This document shows, piece after piece, positions 1-10,648 of a DNA stretch of 64,000 nucleotides. The stretch is from Aurelia coerulea (taxonomy: Eukaryota; Cnidaria; Scyphozoa; Semaeostomeae; Ulmaridae): contig CM076962.1 in NCBI GenBank assembly GCA_039566865.1, positions 6,442,743 through 6,506,742 on the forward strand, given 5' to 3'. The position numbers and the translations under genes were made by a program. Positions within the stretch are counted from its first letter, which is position 1. Every line of letters begins with the position of its first letter. Under the pieces are notes generated by a model. The model worked only from the letters and a program-made list of their open reading frames with translations. It was not told where the DNA came from and ran no database searches.

Positions 1-96
1 TATCTTAAGATAACCAGAAACTTCTAACAAATTTTCAACAGTTTGTTGACAAAGGAGTGACTCTAGTTCCAACTGCAAATCCTCGATTTCAGACAT
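1..96 (-). CDS. possible first coding exon, open at window edge
   Basis: Reading leftwards from an ATG at 96, 32 codons stay open to the first base. The peptide starts MSEIEDLQLELESLL, acidic and leucine-rich, with a heptad-like pattern that would suit a short helix or coiled coil. I do not recognise the family. A loosely similar acidic stretch (EEDLQLELDEVVEE) is read on the same strand near 4150, so this may be the start of the same or a related gene. No promoter or splice site can be placed. Chance openness is possible at this length. Confidence 0.25.
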   Translation of the reverse strand, partial: MSEIEDLQLELESLLCQQTVENLLEVSGYLKI

Positions 97-390
97 ATTT
101 CAGTAATTTTAGGCCATAAAACAAACGAAAAGTTTCAGAATATTACCTCTCTCTCCGCTCCTCAAAAAAAGAAGAATCGCAACAGCAAAATCAACGCCAA
201 AATCAACATCAAAAAGGCAAAAGGTCACCACCGCTCAACTACAACAAACAAGAAATACAACAGGAGACTTCCACTTAGCTTTGAGGGGTACGGCTGGCAC
301 ACCCTCGATCTTGGTACGTGGCGGCGGCAAAATTGTGCGCTAAAACGGCATGGTAGCGGCAGCGGCGGTAAGCTGGACAGCAACGGTGAA
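97..390. other. stretch without recognised gene
   Basis: I see no coding signal here. The last 130 bases are relatively GC-rich with GGC/GCGGCGG runs and would be compatible with a 5' untranslated region or CpG-rich DNA, but nothing specific supports that. Confidence 0.4.
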
Positions 391-1890
391 CGTTCTTTCC
401 TACTTGAGTGATAAAATCCATCACAGATTTGAGAATGGTATGTTTACCGGCATGATTTTGATTGACCTACAAAAAGCATTTGACACAACTGACCATTAAA
501 TTTTTCTAAATAAATTGGTCTGTTTTGGCTGTAGTGACTCTACAATTTCATGGTTTAAATCTTATCTCCAGGAGCGATCATTTTCTGTAAATATCGGAAA
601 AGATTATTCAAACCCTGGTAATTTGTCTTGTGCAGTTCCTCAGGGGTCAATTCTTGGTCCACTCATTTTCCTCTTGTATGTGAATGACATGGCACGGGCA
701 GTTGACTGTGACCTGTTTCTGTACGTGGATGATTCCTGCTTGCTCTTTCGGGACAAAGACATTGAGAACATAAATACCAACTTAAATAGAAACTTCAACT
801 CCTTGTGTGATTGGTTTTTGGAAAATAATCTAAGTATTCATTTCGGAGAAGTCAAAAACCAAATCCATTCTTTTCGCCCGAAAGAAATGCAAAACCCTAA
901 AAAAGCTTGACATCAGGAGGGGTGAAATAAAAATTAAACAGCACTCAATGGTCACATACCTTAGATGTGTTCTGGACAAGAATCTCTCTACGGAATCAAT
1001 GGCAACGAAAACGCTTGGAAAAATAAATGGCAAACTGAAATTTCTAAATAGAAAGCAAAGCTTCCTAGATAACTCTCTTCGCAGATTGCTCTTAAATGCT
1101 CTTATTCAACCCCATTTTGATTACGCATGCACCTCATGGTTCCCGATGCTGAATAAGAGGCTGTCCAAAAAAATCCAATCAGCACAGAACAAATGCATTC
1201 GCTTCTACTTGAATTTCAAAAACACAGCACATGCTGGGGCTACTGAATTCAAAGCTATAAATTGGCTCCCCACAAAGAACAGAGTTGATCAACATACATG
1301 TGTATACATAATGAAATTTTTCAAAGGAACGGCTCCAGCCTATACTCGTGAAATATTTCACCCAATCGACCAAAACCGAGTAACGAGAAGGTCTAAGTTT
1401 AAATTAAACCTCCCATTTCGCAAAAGTAACACTGGCCAAAAATGCCTGTCCTACTTGGGGCCAAAAATATGGAATAGCTTTTCTTCTGATTTAAAAAACT
1501 ACAAACAATATAAACTTGTTCAAACGCAAGATAAAGGAAAATGTTTTCCAAAAGATACAGAGAGAAGAAAACAACTTGTATGTGTTCTATTGAAACACGC
1601 CTCCTCTCCCATATAGATCACTCGGCCCTACTAAATTATGCTCCATCCATAATCACTTTAACATCTGTTGTTTACTTTTATTGTTTTTCTTTTGCGACCA
1701 CCTCTAAGGGGGCCATTATGGAAATGAGGTCAATATGACCTTTTAATGCTATCTCTGCCACTACAATTAGGGGTGTTTTTAACGTATTTATTTAATGAGC
1801 ATTGTCGTCGTATTTTATCTATTCTTTAGCTTTTTGAAAATTGTAAATTCTATTTATTTCTTGTAAATTGTTTTATTTTTCGTTGCAAAT
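391..1890 (+). pseudogene. LINE reverse transcriptase remnant, family A
   Basis: A 5'-truncated non-LTR retrotransposon. From 391 the translation shows RT palm motifs: LIDLQKAFDT, then a stop near 497, then AVPQGSILGPLIFLLYVND (515-910 frame) and FLYVDD, the catalytic YxDD box. A frameshift near 905 moves the reading to 948-1616, which carries the thumb/C-terminal region (LLLNALIQPHFDYACTSW; YLGPKIWNSFSSDLK). These are standard for Jockey/CR1/L2-like RTs. The 3' tail (about 1640-1890, including CTAAGGGGGCCATTATGG) is shared with 28500-28670, which defines a family. No endonuclease remains. It is dead: stop, frameshift and 5' loss. Confidence 0.9.
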
Positions 1891-1920
1891 TTTAACATAC
1901 ATACATAACATACATACATA
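1891..1920. repeat. CATA microsatellite
   Basis: Repeated CATACATA units follow the end of the LINE. They could be the 3' microsatellite tail of the LINE or an independent simple repeat. Confidence 0.7.
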
Positions 1921-2349
1921 GAAATGGTGACGTGGAACACAAGTGCTGCAGGCCATGTCATGCATCCATCAGTTATTTTGCTTCTCAAAAGTGACAAAGT
2001 CGTTTTAAACCAAGAATATTTCGTTCAGCAGGCTGCCTGGTCAATATCTTTGAGTTATATGGCTATTAATTACTCTCAAATGTGTTTCCTGACATAACTG
2101 CAAAGTTTAAATCCATTTGATGTTAAAATTCAAGTTATAAGGTTAAGATCCTTTGGCTTTGCAAGAACCACTGATTTTGACTTTATTTCTCAATAAATCA
2201 GCAACCACTTATTAGATTTGCTCAGACTTGGTGCCAATCTCTAAGTTAAAATCTCTTCTATTCAGAATTTGAAAAAATGGGTCTAGTTGGATTGATGGCT
2301 CCTCCACAGTAGCCATTCAAACGGGGTACATGTTTTTTGAGACACCCTG
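1921..2349. mobile_element. mariner-type MITE, left part missing
   Basis: About 430 bases match the right part of the element at 10649-11432, including the segments around TGCATCCATCAG and GGCTCCTCCACAGTAGCCA. It ends in the same terminal repeat (ACATGTTTTTTGAGACACCCTG) followed by TA. The left terminal repeat is absent; the copy abuts the LINE tail. No coding capacity. Confidence 0.8.
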
Positions 2350-2384
2350 TACAGAACAGTTTGCTATTTATCTCATTGATGAAT

Positions 2385-4209
2385 TTATGGTTGAAGTGTT
2401 TTTCGTTTAATTCCTTTTATCAGTGCCTTTGATTTTGCTTGGGATTGTTTACTCTTAAAGGCATTCACAACATCTTTAGCATACGAGAATGAACGCACTC
2501 TGAGATAGAGCGTCATGACTTTTCCAAGCATTCTATCTGATATTTCTTGATCCAAAACCAAATCAGCAGAACTAAACCAAGATTGATAATGAGCTTTCAC
2601 ATCCTGATTATTAGCAGAGTGCTCACCATGGAAGGTACATCAATCTGTTTTATTTCCGGGGTCCGGGTATGTTCAAGGAATTTGAGCTCTGCTTGTGTGA
2701 AAATTGGTTCTACATTGTTTATAACCTTCGAAAGGCCACCCCTATTTACACTGTCAACAAGTCTGTGAGAACTACCGGGTGAGTCAGAAGAAAGAATCCC
2801 CGTTTGAAAGGTCACGGCTCCCTGGATATCAAGACAATGATATTGGCAAATATATAGTTTAATAGTAGAAATGTTCAAATCTACTATAAAATTTACCTGA
2901 CTGAAATCGGCTACGCCATTCTGAAATTATGAGGGATTTTCTCCAGAGAGCCTCTTCAAAAAACCTTCAAAACGTGCCCAAAATCATGAACAGATTTCCC
3001 TAACATTTCTGCCTTACAATTCCTTACAGCAATGACTTTTGAACGCTTTAGCACGTGCTATCTTCTTGGGAGGATGAACAAGTCCTTCCCCTGGTATCGA
3101 TGACCTATTCAGGGGGATTCCATTCTCCCAAGATGACAAATACATGAATTTATGCGAGTGTCATCAATTTTAGGAAGGAAAATATGCTCATTGTTTTCAT
3201 TGGTTTTTGCAGGTTTTTTGAAGGGGCTTTCTGCAGGAAATCACCCATATCCACTGGAAGGAATGGCTGATTAAGGCCTTGTAAATTACTGAACCTAATT
3301 GAACATATTGGCAAAAAAACAAGAAATTTTTCAATATTATTGCTTTGATATTCATGGAGCAGTGGATCCAAGCGGGGATCCTTTTTTCTGACTCACCCGG
3401 TAACAAATCAATTTGCCTTTCGAGCTTGCAGAAATGAAATGCATTGTTGGCCGATCTGTGAGTGTTGCCTTTTTGTGAATTGTGTTTTTCGATCAATTTT
3501 TGTAGTACATTTTTCATTGACCCTAAGAACTGTCTTGGCTGGTAACGCTGCATTTCCCTTTTTTGCTTAGAGTAGGCAATTGCCTTATCTGCAATCCTTG
3601 TGGATTGTTGCACCTTGGTTGGAAAAATATGAAAAAAGATTTGTAAAATGGGGGATAACGATTGCATAAAACTTTGAATAGAATTGTTCAGTGTTTTCTT
3701 CGGAAATTAAAGATTTGTACAATTTCTGCATTTCACCAATTCCTTTCCATTTGTCATCATCACTGCATGGAAGTACGAAAGCAAAGCCAAGAAACTGCCC
3801 CCGAAACCCTCTTGGAAAACATTGATCTGCAGCAAGATCTCTGACACTCTGTGCTACAATTTCTTCAAAAACAGTATTTGGCAGCTGTAAAATAGTGTCA
3901 TCATCATTGGATGATTCCCCAGCATCACTTGCATTTGGCATATGCTTTGCATTTGTGTGTCTTGTCAAGCCACCTTTTGTGTCAAAACATAGTTCATTAA
4001 TGAGAAATAGAAGTTCTGATAGTCAAGAAACATATTACAATGTAGAGCAACATGTTTAACCACCATGGAAAATTGACAGGGAAGCCCTTTCACCCCTTCC
4101 TGCTTGTTGGCCTAAAAACATGATCTGACAGTCCTTACCTCTTCCACCACCTCGTCAAGTTCGAGTTGCAAGTCCTCTTCGAAATCATCATTTTCCAACA
4201 GTTGTAGCG
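2385..4209 (-). pseudogene. broken zinc-finger-like gene, several pieces
   Basis: Read on the minus strand. A candidate exon ends in EEDLQLELDEVVEE with a donor (GAG|GTAAGG) at 4139/4138. After about 120 bases an acceptor (CTATCAG|AAC) near 4016 leads into a frame with FDTKGGLTRHTNAKH, the helix half of a C2H2-like finger; the expected cysteine pair is not seen at the usual spacing. The frame goes on through FEEIVAQSVRDLAADQCFPR and shifts near 3600-3660. It then continues as YSKQKREMQRYQPRQFLG and ends at a MITE inserted at 2775-3400. Beyond it come VNRGGLSKVINNVEPIF and VLDQEISDRMLGKV, ending at 2385. I do not recognise the family; it could be a host gene or a transposon-linked protein. Frameshift plus insertion argue for a pseudogene. 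Confidence 0.4.
2775..3400. mobile_element. TA-flanked MITE inside the zinc-finger-like gene
   Basis: Terminal inverted repeats: CCGGGTGAGTCAGAA at the left and its complement TTCTGACTCACCCGG at the right, extending imperfectly through GAATCCCCG. TA dinucleotides lie directly outside both ends (2773-2774 and 3401-3402), as for Tc1/mariner-like insertions. 626 bases, no transposase. Part of its interior (AAATTTACCTGACT..., ATTATGAGGGATTTT) recurs in inverse orientation near 10290-10350. Confidence 0.85.
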
Positions 4210-4611
4210 GTCAGCTGAAGACTCCCAACCAATGTATTCTAGTGACTATGATTGTAATGAGCCCATGCAAAGCCAAAGATTTCATGGACAGTATAGAAGT
4301 ATTCAAAATTAGTTCAAATTGCGCGCCATAATACTTGGTCATTTTAGCATGCCTAAGTGACGTAACAGTTCTGCTCGCATGAAAGTAGAATCATGGCTCT
4401 TCTGCATGGCAGCATAATAACTATTCTGAAACTTTCAACATGCACTAATCACACGAAATCAGTGGAGCAGAGTCGGTACTTTCTAGCACAGCAATTTTCC
4501 CTAATGTGACACAATTTTTACAAGCAGCCGGTTATTTCCTGACAGATATTTCCTTTAGGTGAGACATTTGAACTCATTTTCTTTAAACTTATTGGTTATT
4601 TCTCTTTCTAG
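4210..4611. other. intronic sequence upstream of the TPR exon
   Basis: No coding signal. The last 20 bases form a polypyrimidine tract (TTATTTCTCTTTCTAG) and splice acceptor for the exon at 4612, so at least the right part is intron. Confidence 0.5.
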
Positions 4612-5187
4612 GGTGAAAATAAGGTGGTGCTCTTTAATCAAATTGGGAACTTCTTGCGAATCAAAGGAGACACATATCAATCCATAGAATGCTTTCGAAG
4701 TGCTCTGGCTATTGCTCCGACAAATGCTGACGTTCTTCTAAACCTTGCCCGCGTTTTACACAATCTGAGATACCTTAACGATGCAGTAACGCTTACTCAA
4801 CGATCGCTTGAGCTTCAGCCTTCTGACCACAACTCATGGCTTCAGCACTTCACGCTAGGAGAGATATTGAAAAGCCGAGGTGATGTGGAGCAAGCAACAT
4901 CGCATTTTCGCAGTGCCCTTGACTTAAACCCGGCCTTTATTCCTGCTGAGCTACATCTGAGAGAACTTGGCTACATCCATGGGACTGTAAACACAAATAT
5001 GTATTCCTTTCTTTTGATAGCTCTGTTGGTGTCATCTCTGTTTCCTTTTGTTTATTTCACCGTCATTGGTGATGAGGATACTTCAAAGCCAATTTCGACC
5101 CTTGAAAAGAAGACTAGGAGGTTTCCTTTCGTGGATGGCAGACAAAAATATGGTAAACTACTGCGACGGGGCTTGTACGAAAGATAA
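4612..5187 (+). CDS. TTC17: TTC17-like TPR protein, terminal exon
   Basis: An acceptor (TTCTAG|GG) at 4610-4611 opens a 191-residue frame, beginning GENKVVLFNQIGNFL and ending at TAA 5185-5187, so this is the last coding exon. It holds about three tetratricopeptide repeats: GNFLRIKGDTYQSIECFRSA (exon residues 12-31), a second from about 37 (ADVLLNLARVLHNLRYLNDA) and a third from about 80 (TLGEILKSRGDVEQATSHFR). TPRs are protein-interaction scaffolds. A strongly hydrophobic segment at about 130-152 could be a membrane anchor, with a basic tail RRFPFVDGRQKYGKLLRRG after it. Repeat spacing and wording resemble the C-terminal TPRs of TTC17, a protein linked to actin organisation and ciliogenesis, but the membrane-like tail makes the name provisional. 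Upstream exons lie elsewhere or outside the window. No damage is visible. Confidence 0.6.
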   Translation, partial: GENKVVLFNQIGNFLRIKGDTYQSIECFRSALAIAPTNADVLLNLARVLHNLRYLNDAVTLTQRSLELQPSDHNSWLQHFTLGEILKSRGDVEQATSHFRSALDLNPAFIPAELHLRELGYIHGTVNTNMYSFLLIALLVSSLFPFVYFTVIGDEDTSKPISTLEKKTRRFPFVDGRQKYGKLLRRGLYER

Positions 5188-5203
5188 GTTACCTCCTTAA
5201 GGT

Positions 5204-6010
5204 AACTCTACTTTCTGCTCTGCTGAGCACGGAAAGCCACTTTTTAGAAATCCTCCTCTGCAGAAATTTATTGATTATTCTGGAGCCAATCGGCCTCTGA
5301 AATTCTGTAAAAAGTATTGCATTGCTCATATTCTTGGCAATCGAAAGATATAATAAACAAAGCTGATTGTTGTCGCTTTAGGCATACCGGAAAACGAGGA
5401 CCCAGGACCATAAGGCAGGACCCAGGACCCAGGACCCAGGACCCAGGACCCAGGACCCAGGACCCAGGACCCAGGACCCAGGACCCAGGACCCAGGACCC
5501 AGGACCCAGGACCCAGGACCCAGGACCCAGGACCCAGGACCCAGGACCCAGGACCCAGGACCCAGGACCCAGGACCCAGGACCCAGGACCCAGGACCCAG
5601 GACCCAGGACCCAGGACCCAGGACCCAGGACCCAGGACCCAGGACCCAGGACCCAGGACCCAGGACCCAGGACCCAGGACCCAGGACCCAGGACCCAGGA
5701 CCCAGGACCCAGGACCCAGGACCCAGGACCCAGGACCCAGGACCCAGGATCAATTTTATATTTCATGTTTTTCAGACACCAATCTTCTGTTATTGGAGTG
5801 CTGATTTCATGTGATCACTTTGGCAAATCATTTAATGAAATAGCCAGGGTTATGTAAGCAGACTGATGACTTACTTGCGGTTGCGCTTCCAGAGCTGAAC
5901 CACAGCAGGCAGCCTCATTTAGAATTTTTAATTTTAGTTTGCATGTGTCAGCGTCAGTTGACAGAGTGCAATTCTACCAATAACCTATAACAGTGCGCTC
6001 TTTGAGGCTC
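5204..6010 (+). repeat. large dispersed repeat, forward copy
   Basis: Segments 5210-5345 and 5374-6008 recur in reverse complement at 13395-13540 and 9231-9810. They include the flanks of the minisatellite (GCATACCGGAAAACGAGGAC on one side, TTCAGACACCAATCTTCTGT on the other). In the reverse copy the two blocks are separated by about 3.6 kb of further insertions. No ORF of note. Class unknown. Confidence 0.75.
5414..5749. repeat. 7-bp minisatellite (CCCAGGA)n
   Basis: About 48 uninterrupted copies of CCCAGGA. No reading frame through the unit contains a stop on either strand, so it produces long artefact ORFs (repeats such as LGPGSWV). The reverse-complement array lies at 9489-9756 inside the other copy of the same repeat. 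Confidence 0.97.
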
Positions 6011-6603
6011 AGTTCTGCTCAGCGATCAGGCTTCTCGTTTTTTGTTCCTTTCAATGGTAATTTTTCTTTTCCATTTAATTCCTTAGTTAACTGCAAGTGT
6101 CACTCATTGTGGGAACTCACTGACTACGTGTCCATTCCTGCAATGAGTGGCACAGTGGTTGTATTGTTGCATGTTTTCTGTTTTAACTGATATAAATATA
6201 AAAAAAGATAACCTCAGACCCAGATCATTCAGGGGGCTTCCCTAGGAATTCTAGCAATTTTGATATTTCATGTTGTGCAGACACCAATCTTCTGTTATTG
6301 GAATGCTGATTTTCTTTTGATTTTGAATTCGAAGATTGAATTCGTTTCTTTTGTAAGAATATTAAACCTTGCAGTAGGGTTTCTTAGTTTTGTGACTAAT
6401 TTTATCATAAGAAATTCCTGTGGAGTTTCTTAAATTGCCATGAAATTTTATTTCACAATTATCAACGTTCATGATAGCCTATTGTATTCCATTGTATTTG
6501 ATGATCTCGAGAGATTATCAAAACAACTGGACAAATGATGGCATCCGGCCATCCTTTGTTCCATTTTTAAACTAGACGCCTTGTATCCAGATCGCATGGG
6601 ACG
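6011..6603. other. stretch without recognised gene
   Basis: No gene seen. One fragment (TTTCATGTTGTGCAGACACCAATCTTCTGTTATTGG, near 6265) repeats the sequence flanking the minisatellite at 5760-5800, so this is probably more of the same dispersed repeat. Confidence 0.4.
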
Positions 6604-7047
6604 TACCCTTAGTCCTTTCAAATTTCGCCTGCCTTCAATTTTGGCTCCCTTTAATTTTCACCCCTTTAATTTTCGCCCCCCTTATGCAGAAGTTTCGCGC
6701 GAGTTTCGCTCCCTTTAATTTTCGCCCCCTGGTTTGGATTGATATGACGTAATTTGGATGGATATGGCCCCGAGCAAGAGAACACGGTGGATTTAGAACA
6801 ACAAAATCACCCCTTAGACACAAGGGAGGACAATATCATTGTTATCGAAGAGTAATGCATGTCTTGTATTTTGTATTACAATCAAAACTAAAGTTCTTTT
6901 ATAGAAAATAGATTTTTTCGCTTCCTTTAATTTTCACTTCCTCTAATTTTCGCCCCCCAAAATATTTCCGCAATTCGCCCCCTTTAATTTTTGCCCCCCT
7001 TCGGGGCGAAAATTAAAGGCAGGCGAAATTTGAAGGGACTAAGGTAC
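6604..7047. mobile_element. MITE with TTAATTTTCGCCCC subrepeats
   Basis: Inverted ends of about 45 bases: left TACCCTTAGTCCTTTCAAAT onward, right the complement of TACCTTAGTCCCTTCAAATT. Just inside both ends, and again near 6900-6990, are direct copies of CCTTTAATTTTCGCCCC. I could not identify a convincing target-site duplication, so the superfamily is open. No coding sequence. Confidence 0.75.
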
Positions 7048-7527
7048 TATGCAAAGTAGCTTGACCCTTTAAAAGAAGAGAAGAAAACAAACGCAGCGAT
7101 GCGCATGATAACGTGAGCCCCAACATGAGGATTCGTTCACAACAAGGCCGAAAGACAATTATGTGTGAAAACAATAGGTCAGCACTTCGTCTCCCCAACA
7201 ACAAACAAGCGGTTTCTTATAAAATGAATATGAAATGAACGCATTCGAAAAAGTGCAGAAAGGCACTTTCTGCCAAAGCTTTCTAGGTGATCTTTTGGCG
7301 TGAGCAAATTTATAGAGCCATTGAATAGTTTTATTAATCACTTGGCAAAATTTCTGATGACCCAGAAAGCTGTTTTCCAAGAGAGGCGTGTCCTTTTCAA
7401 ATCACGGAAGAGGAGACATTTGACCTATTACTACTTGTTTAGTTACAATTCTAAAGATAGTATCTGCGGTAATTAAAATGCCAAACAGCTCAAGTAATTA
7501 TGATGTATTTGGCAAAGTTTATTACAT

Positions 7528-8454
7528 CAAACGGGTGTCTTCAAACCACGAAACCACGAAATCACGAAACGAAACAGCAAAACAGCGAAACGAAATGGGG
7601 AAATAGCGAAGCGAAATGGGGAAATAGCAAAACAGCAAAATCAGAGTGATATGAGTTTGTAAAAGGCTACAAACTACAAATTTCACCACCCAAATTAAAT
7701 GTGTACTGTAAACGATTTGTTGTTGTTTCCTTCCATCGCCCGAGCTTCATGTAGGCTGGCAATAGGCCTTATTCAATTTTCAATAAAACTTTAGACCCAA
7801 CAATTTTGCGATTAACTTAAAGAATTTTCTCACGCATTAATTTGAATACTTGTTAGTGAGAATATAAAGGGGGTAAAGAAATAACAAGTGTCCAAAATTA
7901 AATAAGCCCCGGGGCATTAATAGAGCTTTTACGGTATGTGTCAATGACCAAGCTTTACGTTATACTAAATTTACCATGGTTGACACATACATTTGTGTCA
8001 AGTCGTTTTCCTTCGTTGTCATTGATTTGTTCAAGGAAAAAAATCGACAAGGTTCATACGTTTTTAAACCTATCTTTGAAAAAAGTGGGGGGGGAGGCTA
8101 TTGCCCCCCTCTAGCCCAATTGCTGCGCGGTCGCAGGGTAATGAAATAACGTAGAAAACACTATGACTCCATATCTTAACTTTCTCAATTTCTCCAAAAA
8201 ACTCAATCCACAACTCAAACCGTAAATCTAACTGCAATAAGAAGTACAAGGCCTAAATCCCAAATAAAAACGGAAGAAGCGAGACAAAAAGTGTCCAGTT
8301 CTCTCTTCATTCAGCTCATTTTATGCTCTTAGTATTTCTTCTATTGCACCTAGCAGTTCATTTCGCTGTTTCGCTATTCCCCATTTCGTTTCGCTATTTA
8401 ACCGTTTCGTTTCGTGATTTCGTGGTTTCGTGGTTTGCAGACACCCCATGCAAA
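7528..8454. mobile_element. inverted-repeat element with CCACGAAA ends
   Basis: Left end GGGTGTCTTCAAACCACGAA followed by ACCACGAAATCACGAAACGAAAC; right end is its complement, finishing TTTGCAGACACCC. The ends are themselves made of short CCACGAAA/GCGAAACGAAA repeats, and blocks of GAAATGGGGAAATAGC lie within them. About 0.9 kb, no ORF with a recognised domain. A clean target-site duplication is not seen. Confidence 0.75.
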
Positions 8455-9230
8455 CTGTTCAGTAGATATTTTGGGGAAAATAATTAGTAAGTGTCTACAC
8501 GACAGACAAGACAATAAGATAACATGACATGTCAGTATGCGCTGGACCAAAGGTAAAATAGAGGAGATCAGCCAAACTAAATCACTCTTCAGGGTCAATG
8601 GCTGGTAAACCTCGCCATGTTTCAGAAGCCGAAACTCCCGCCTTTTCCAACCAAAAGATTTTGCAGCAGCGTTTTTTTCAAAGAGGACCTGAAGCGATTC
8701 GACCAACTTCGGCAACCAACCATTGGCTAATCAATGCGCTACAATCGTATATGATCTTGATAATAGCCGAGGGCCGCAAGCATCGATGTTGACCAGGGCC
8801 CTTTCATTGATCAATGACATATTTTGATCGTTGAATAGGCCAAAATTTTCTGCATGTTTCTTGTAAACACAAAGAAGTCGTGGAAACTTCGGAGTGGCTG
8901 ATGTTAGATAGTCTACTTTGGGTGAGAGAACGTAATTTTTTCTGAAGAGAAAACGAGGCATTTAGGCCTGTCTGAAACCCAAGCTGTTTTTCTGGGTACT
9001 TGAGGATTCCACTGGCAAATTTTTATTTGTTGCTTGTGTTTCTTTCTGATGCGAGACTTTTTTCTGGGGTTTTCAATTGGATGAATTTTACTAATCTTTT
9101 TCAGAATCGCTGGCATTTTAGCAGCAGCCATTACTAGTAATAATTACAACATCGCTATAACGGGAATTAATTTGTCCATGTGTCCATATAAGTACAGCCA
9201 CGTATGCACTCTGTCAAAATATGCTGATGC
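8455..9230. other. stretch without recognised gene
   Basis: Short ORFs on both strands overlap one another and show no motif. I see nothing to annotate. Confidence 0.4.
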
Positions 9231-9820
9231 TGACGAGGAGCCTCAAAGAGCGCACTGTGATTGGTAGAATTTAACTGATCACATGCAAACTAAAATTAAA
9301 ATTACTAAATGAGGCTTCCTGCTGTGGTTCAGCTGTGGAAGTGCAACCGCAAGTAAGTCATCAGTCTGCTTAGATAAGACCTGGCTATTTGATAAAATCA
9401 TTTGCCAAAGTGATCAAATAAAATCAGCATGCTAATAACAGAAGATTGGTGTCTGAAAAACATGAAATATCATATAATAAATATAACCTGGGTCCTGGGT
9501 CCTGGGTCCTGGGTCCTGGGTCCTGGGTCCTGGGTCCTGGGTCCTGGGTCCTGGGTCCTGGGTCCTGGGTCCTGGGTCCTGGGTCCTGGGTCCTGGGTCC
9601 TGGGTCCTGGGTCCTGGGTCCTGGGTCCTGGGTCCTGGGTCCTGGGTCCTGGGTCCTGGGTCCTGGGTCCTGGGTCCTGGGTCCTGGGTCCTGGGTCCTG
9701 GGTCCTGGGTCCTGGGTCCTGGGTCCTGGGTCCTGGGTCCTGGGTCCTGGGTCCTGCCTTATGGTCCTGGGTCCTCGTTTTCCGGTATGCCGTCGCTTTA
9801 AGGAAGGCTCATTTCAAAAT
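9231..9820 (-). repeat. large dispersed repeat, reverse copy (part 1)
   Basis: Reverse complement of 5374-6008, with the minisatellite in the matching position. Sequence identity is high but not perfect; for example GCTGTGGTTCAGCTGTGGAAG here against CTTCCAGAGCTGAACCACAG there. The remaining block of this copy is at 13395-13540. Confidence 0.75.
9489..9756. repeat. 7-bp minisatellite (TCCTGGG)n
   Basis: About 38 copies of the complement of CCCAGGA, followed by the same broken unit (GGTCCTGCCTTATGGTCC) that borders the 5414 array. The two arrays differ in copy number. Confidence 0.97.
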
Positions 9821-10256
9821 ATTAGACTGGTTTCAAAAGAACTTCCTTGTCTACTCCGCTAATCTGAAGGTTTTAATCACAGTTATTTACCACTCACACT
9901 ATGTGGTTACTATCTGTGTAAATTTGAAGTCAACAGCGTCGCCAGTTTTGCTGCAATGAAATTCTAAAATTTGGTAGCCTACCTCGATAACAAACGCTAG
10001 ACAAACTGGTGCAAATGCGATGGGCAAATGCGACAGAACCAGTAAAGCCTACTTGTGAAACAAGTCAGCATTCTTTCAAGACCGACAGTGACAGTGGAAA
10101 TTTATCTTTTTTTCTTACATATGTTTCGCTTGAACGAGCTATGGCAATGAAATGAATGAGGTTTGCAAAACGATGTGTGACTGAAAATGATAAGAAAAGC
10201 TCCATACATTGTAATAAAGTGCAAAATGATGCAATCACAATAATAGTAAAACGGGG
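9821..10256. other. repeat-derived DNA without gene
   Basis: No gene. The piece GCAATGAAATTCTAAAATTTGGTAGCCTAC (about 9952-9982) is an inverse match to 13188-13220, so this belongs to the composite inverted structure between 9.2 and 13.5 kb. Confidence 0.4.
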
Positions 10257-10359
10257 AGGGGCACAGTGATCCAGGGAGTGGAAGAATCTTTCCCGATAAA
10301 ATCCCCCATAATTTCAGAATGGAGTGGCCGATTCCAGTCAGGTAAATTTTATAGGCCTG

Positions 10360-10648
10360 CTAAAACCTTCAATACTGACTCAACTCCATCTCTTTGACAC
10401 AGTGTCATGAAATTTAACCCTCAGAAAGCTGTGTGTTTCATTATTCTACATGAAATCACTGTTTTCAAACATTTTGTTATGTCCCGACAGCATAACAGCA
10501 TAACGGAGATTTGTGAGATTTTTTCAATTTTTCCTACCATGAAAATAAATCAGTTCCTGCTAAAACTTTCAAAACTGACTCAACTCCATCTCTTTGACCT
10601 AGTGTCATGAAATTTAACCCTTAGAAAGCTTTGTGTTTCATTATTCTA
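10360..10648. repeat. direct repeat holding an empty insertion site
   Basis: The block CTCAACTCCATCTCTTTGAC to CATTATTCTACATG occurs at about 10376-10450 and again at about 10576-10648. The first copy runs unbroken into CATGAAATCACTGTTTTCAA. The second is interrupted at TA by the element at 10649 and resumes at 11433. A third, inverse relative lies at 12300-12440. Confidence 0.85.

Noticed and set aside
5268..5814. Long ORFs on both strands made of LGPGSWV or RTQDPGP repeats
   Set aside because: They are translations of the stop-free 7-bp minisatellite, open in every frame; the same holds at 9429-9959.
7528..8454. 8-bp target duplication for the CCACGAAA element
   Set aside because: The flanking octamers CATCAAAC and CATGCAAA agree at too few positions to claim.
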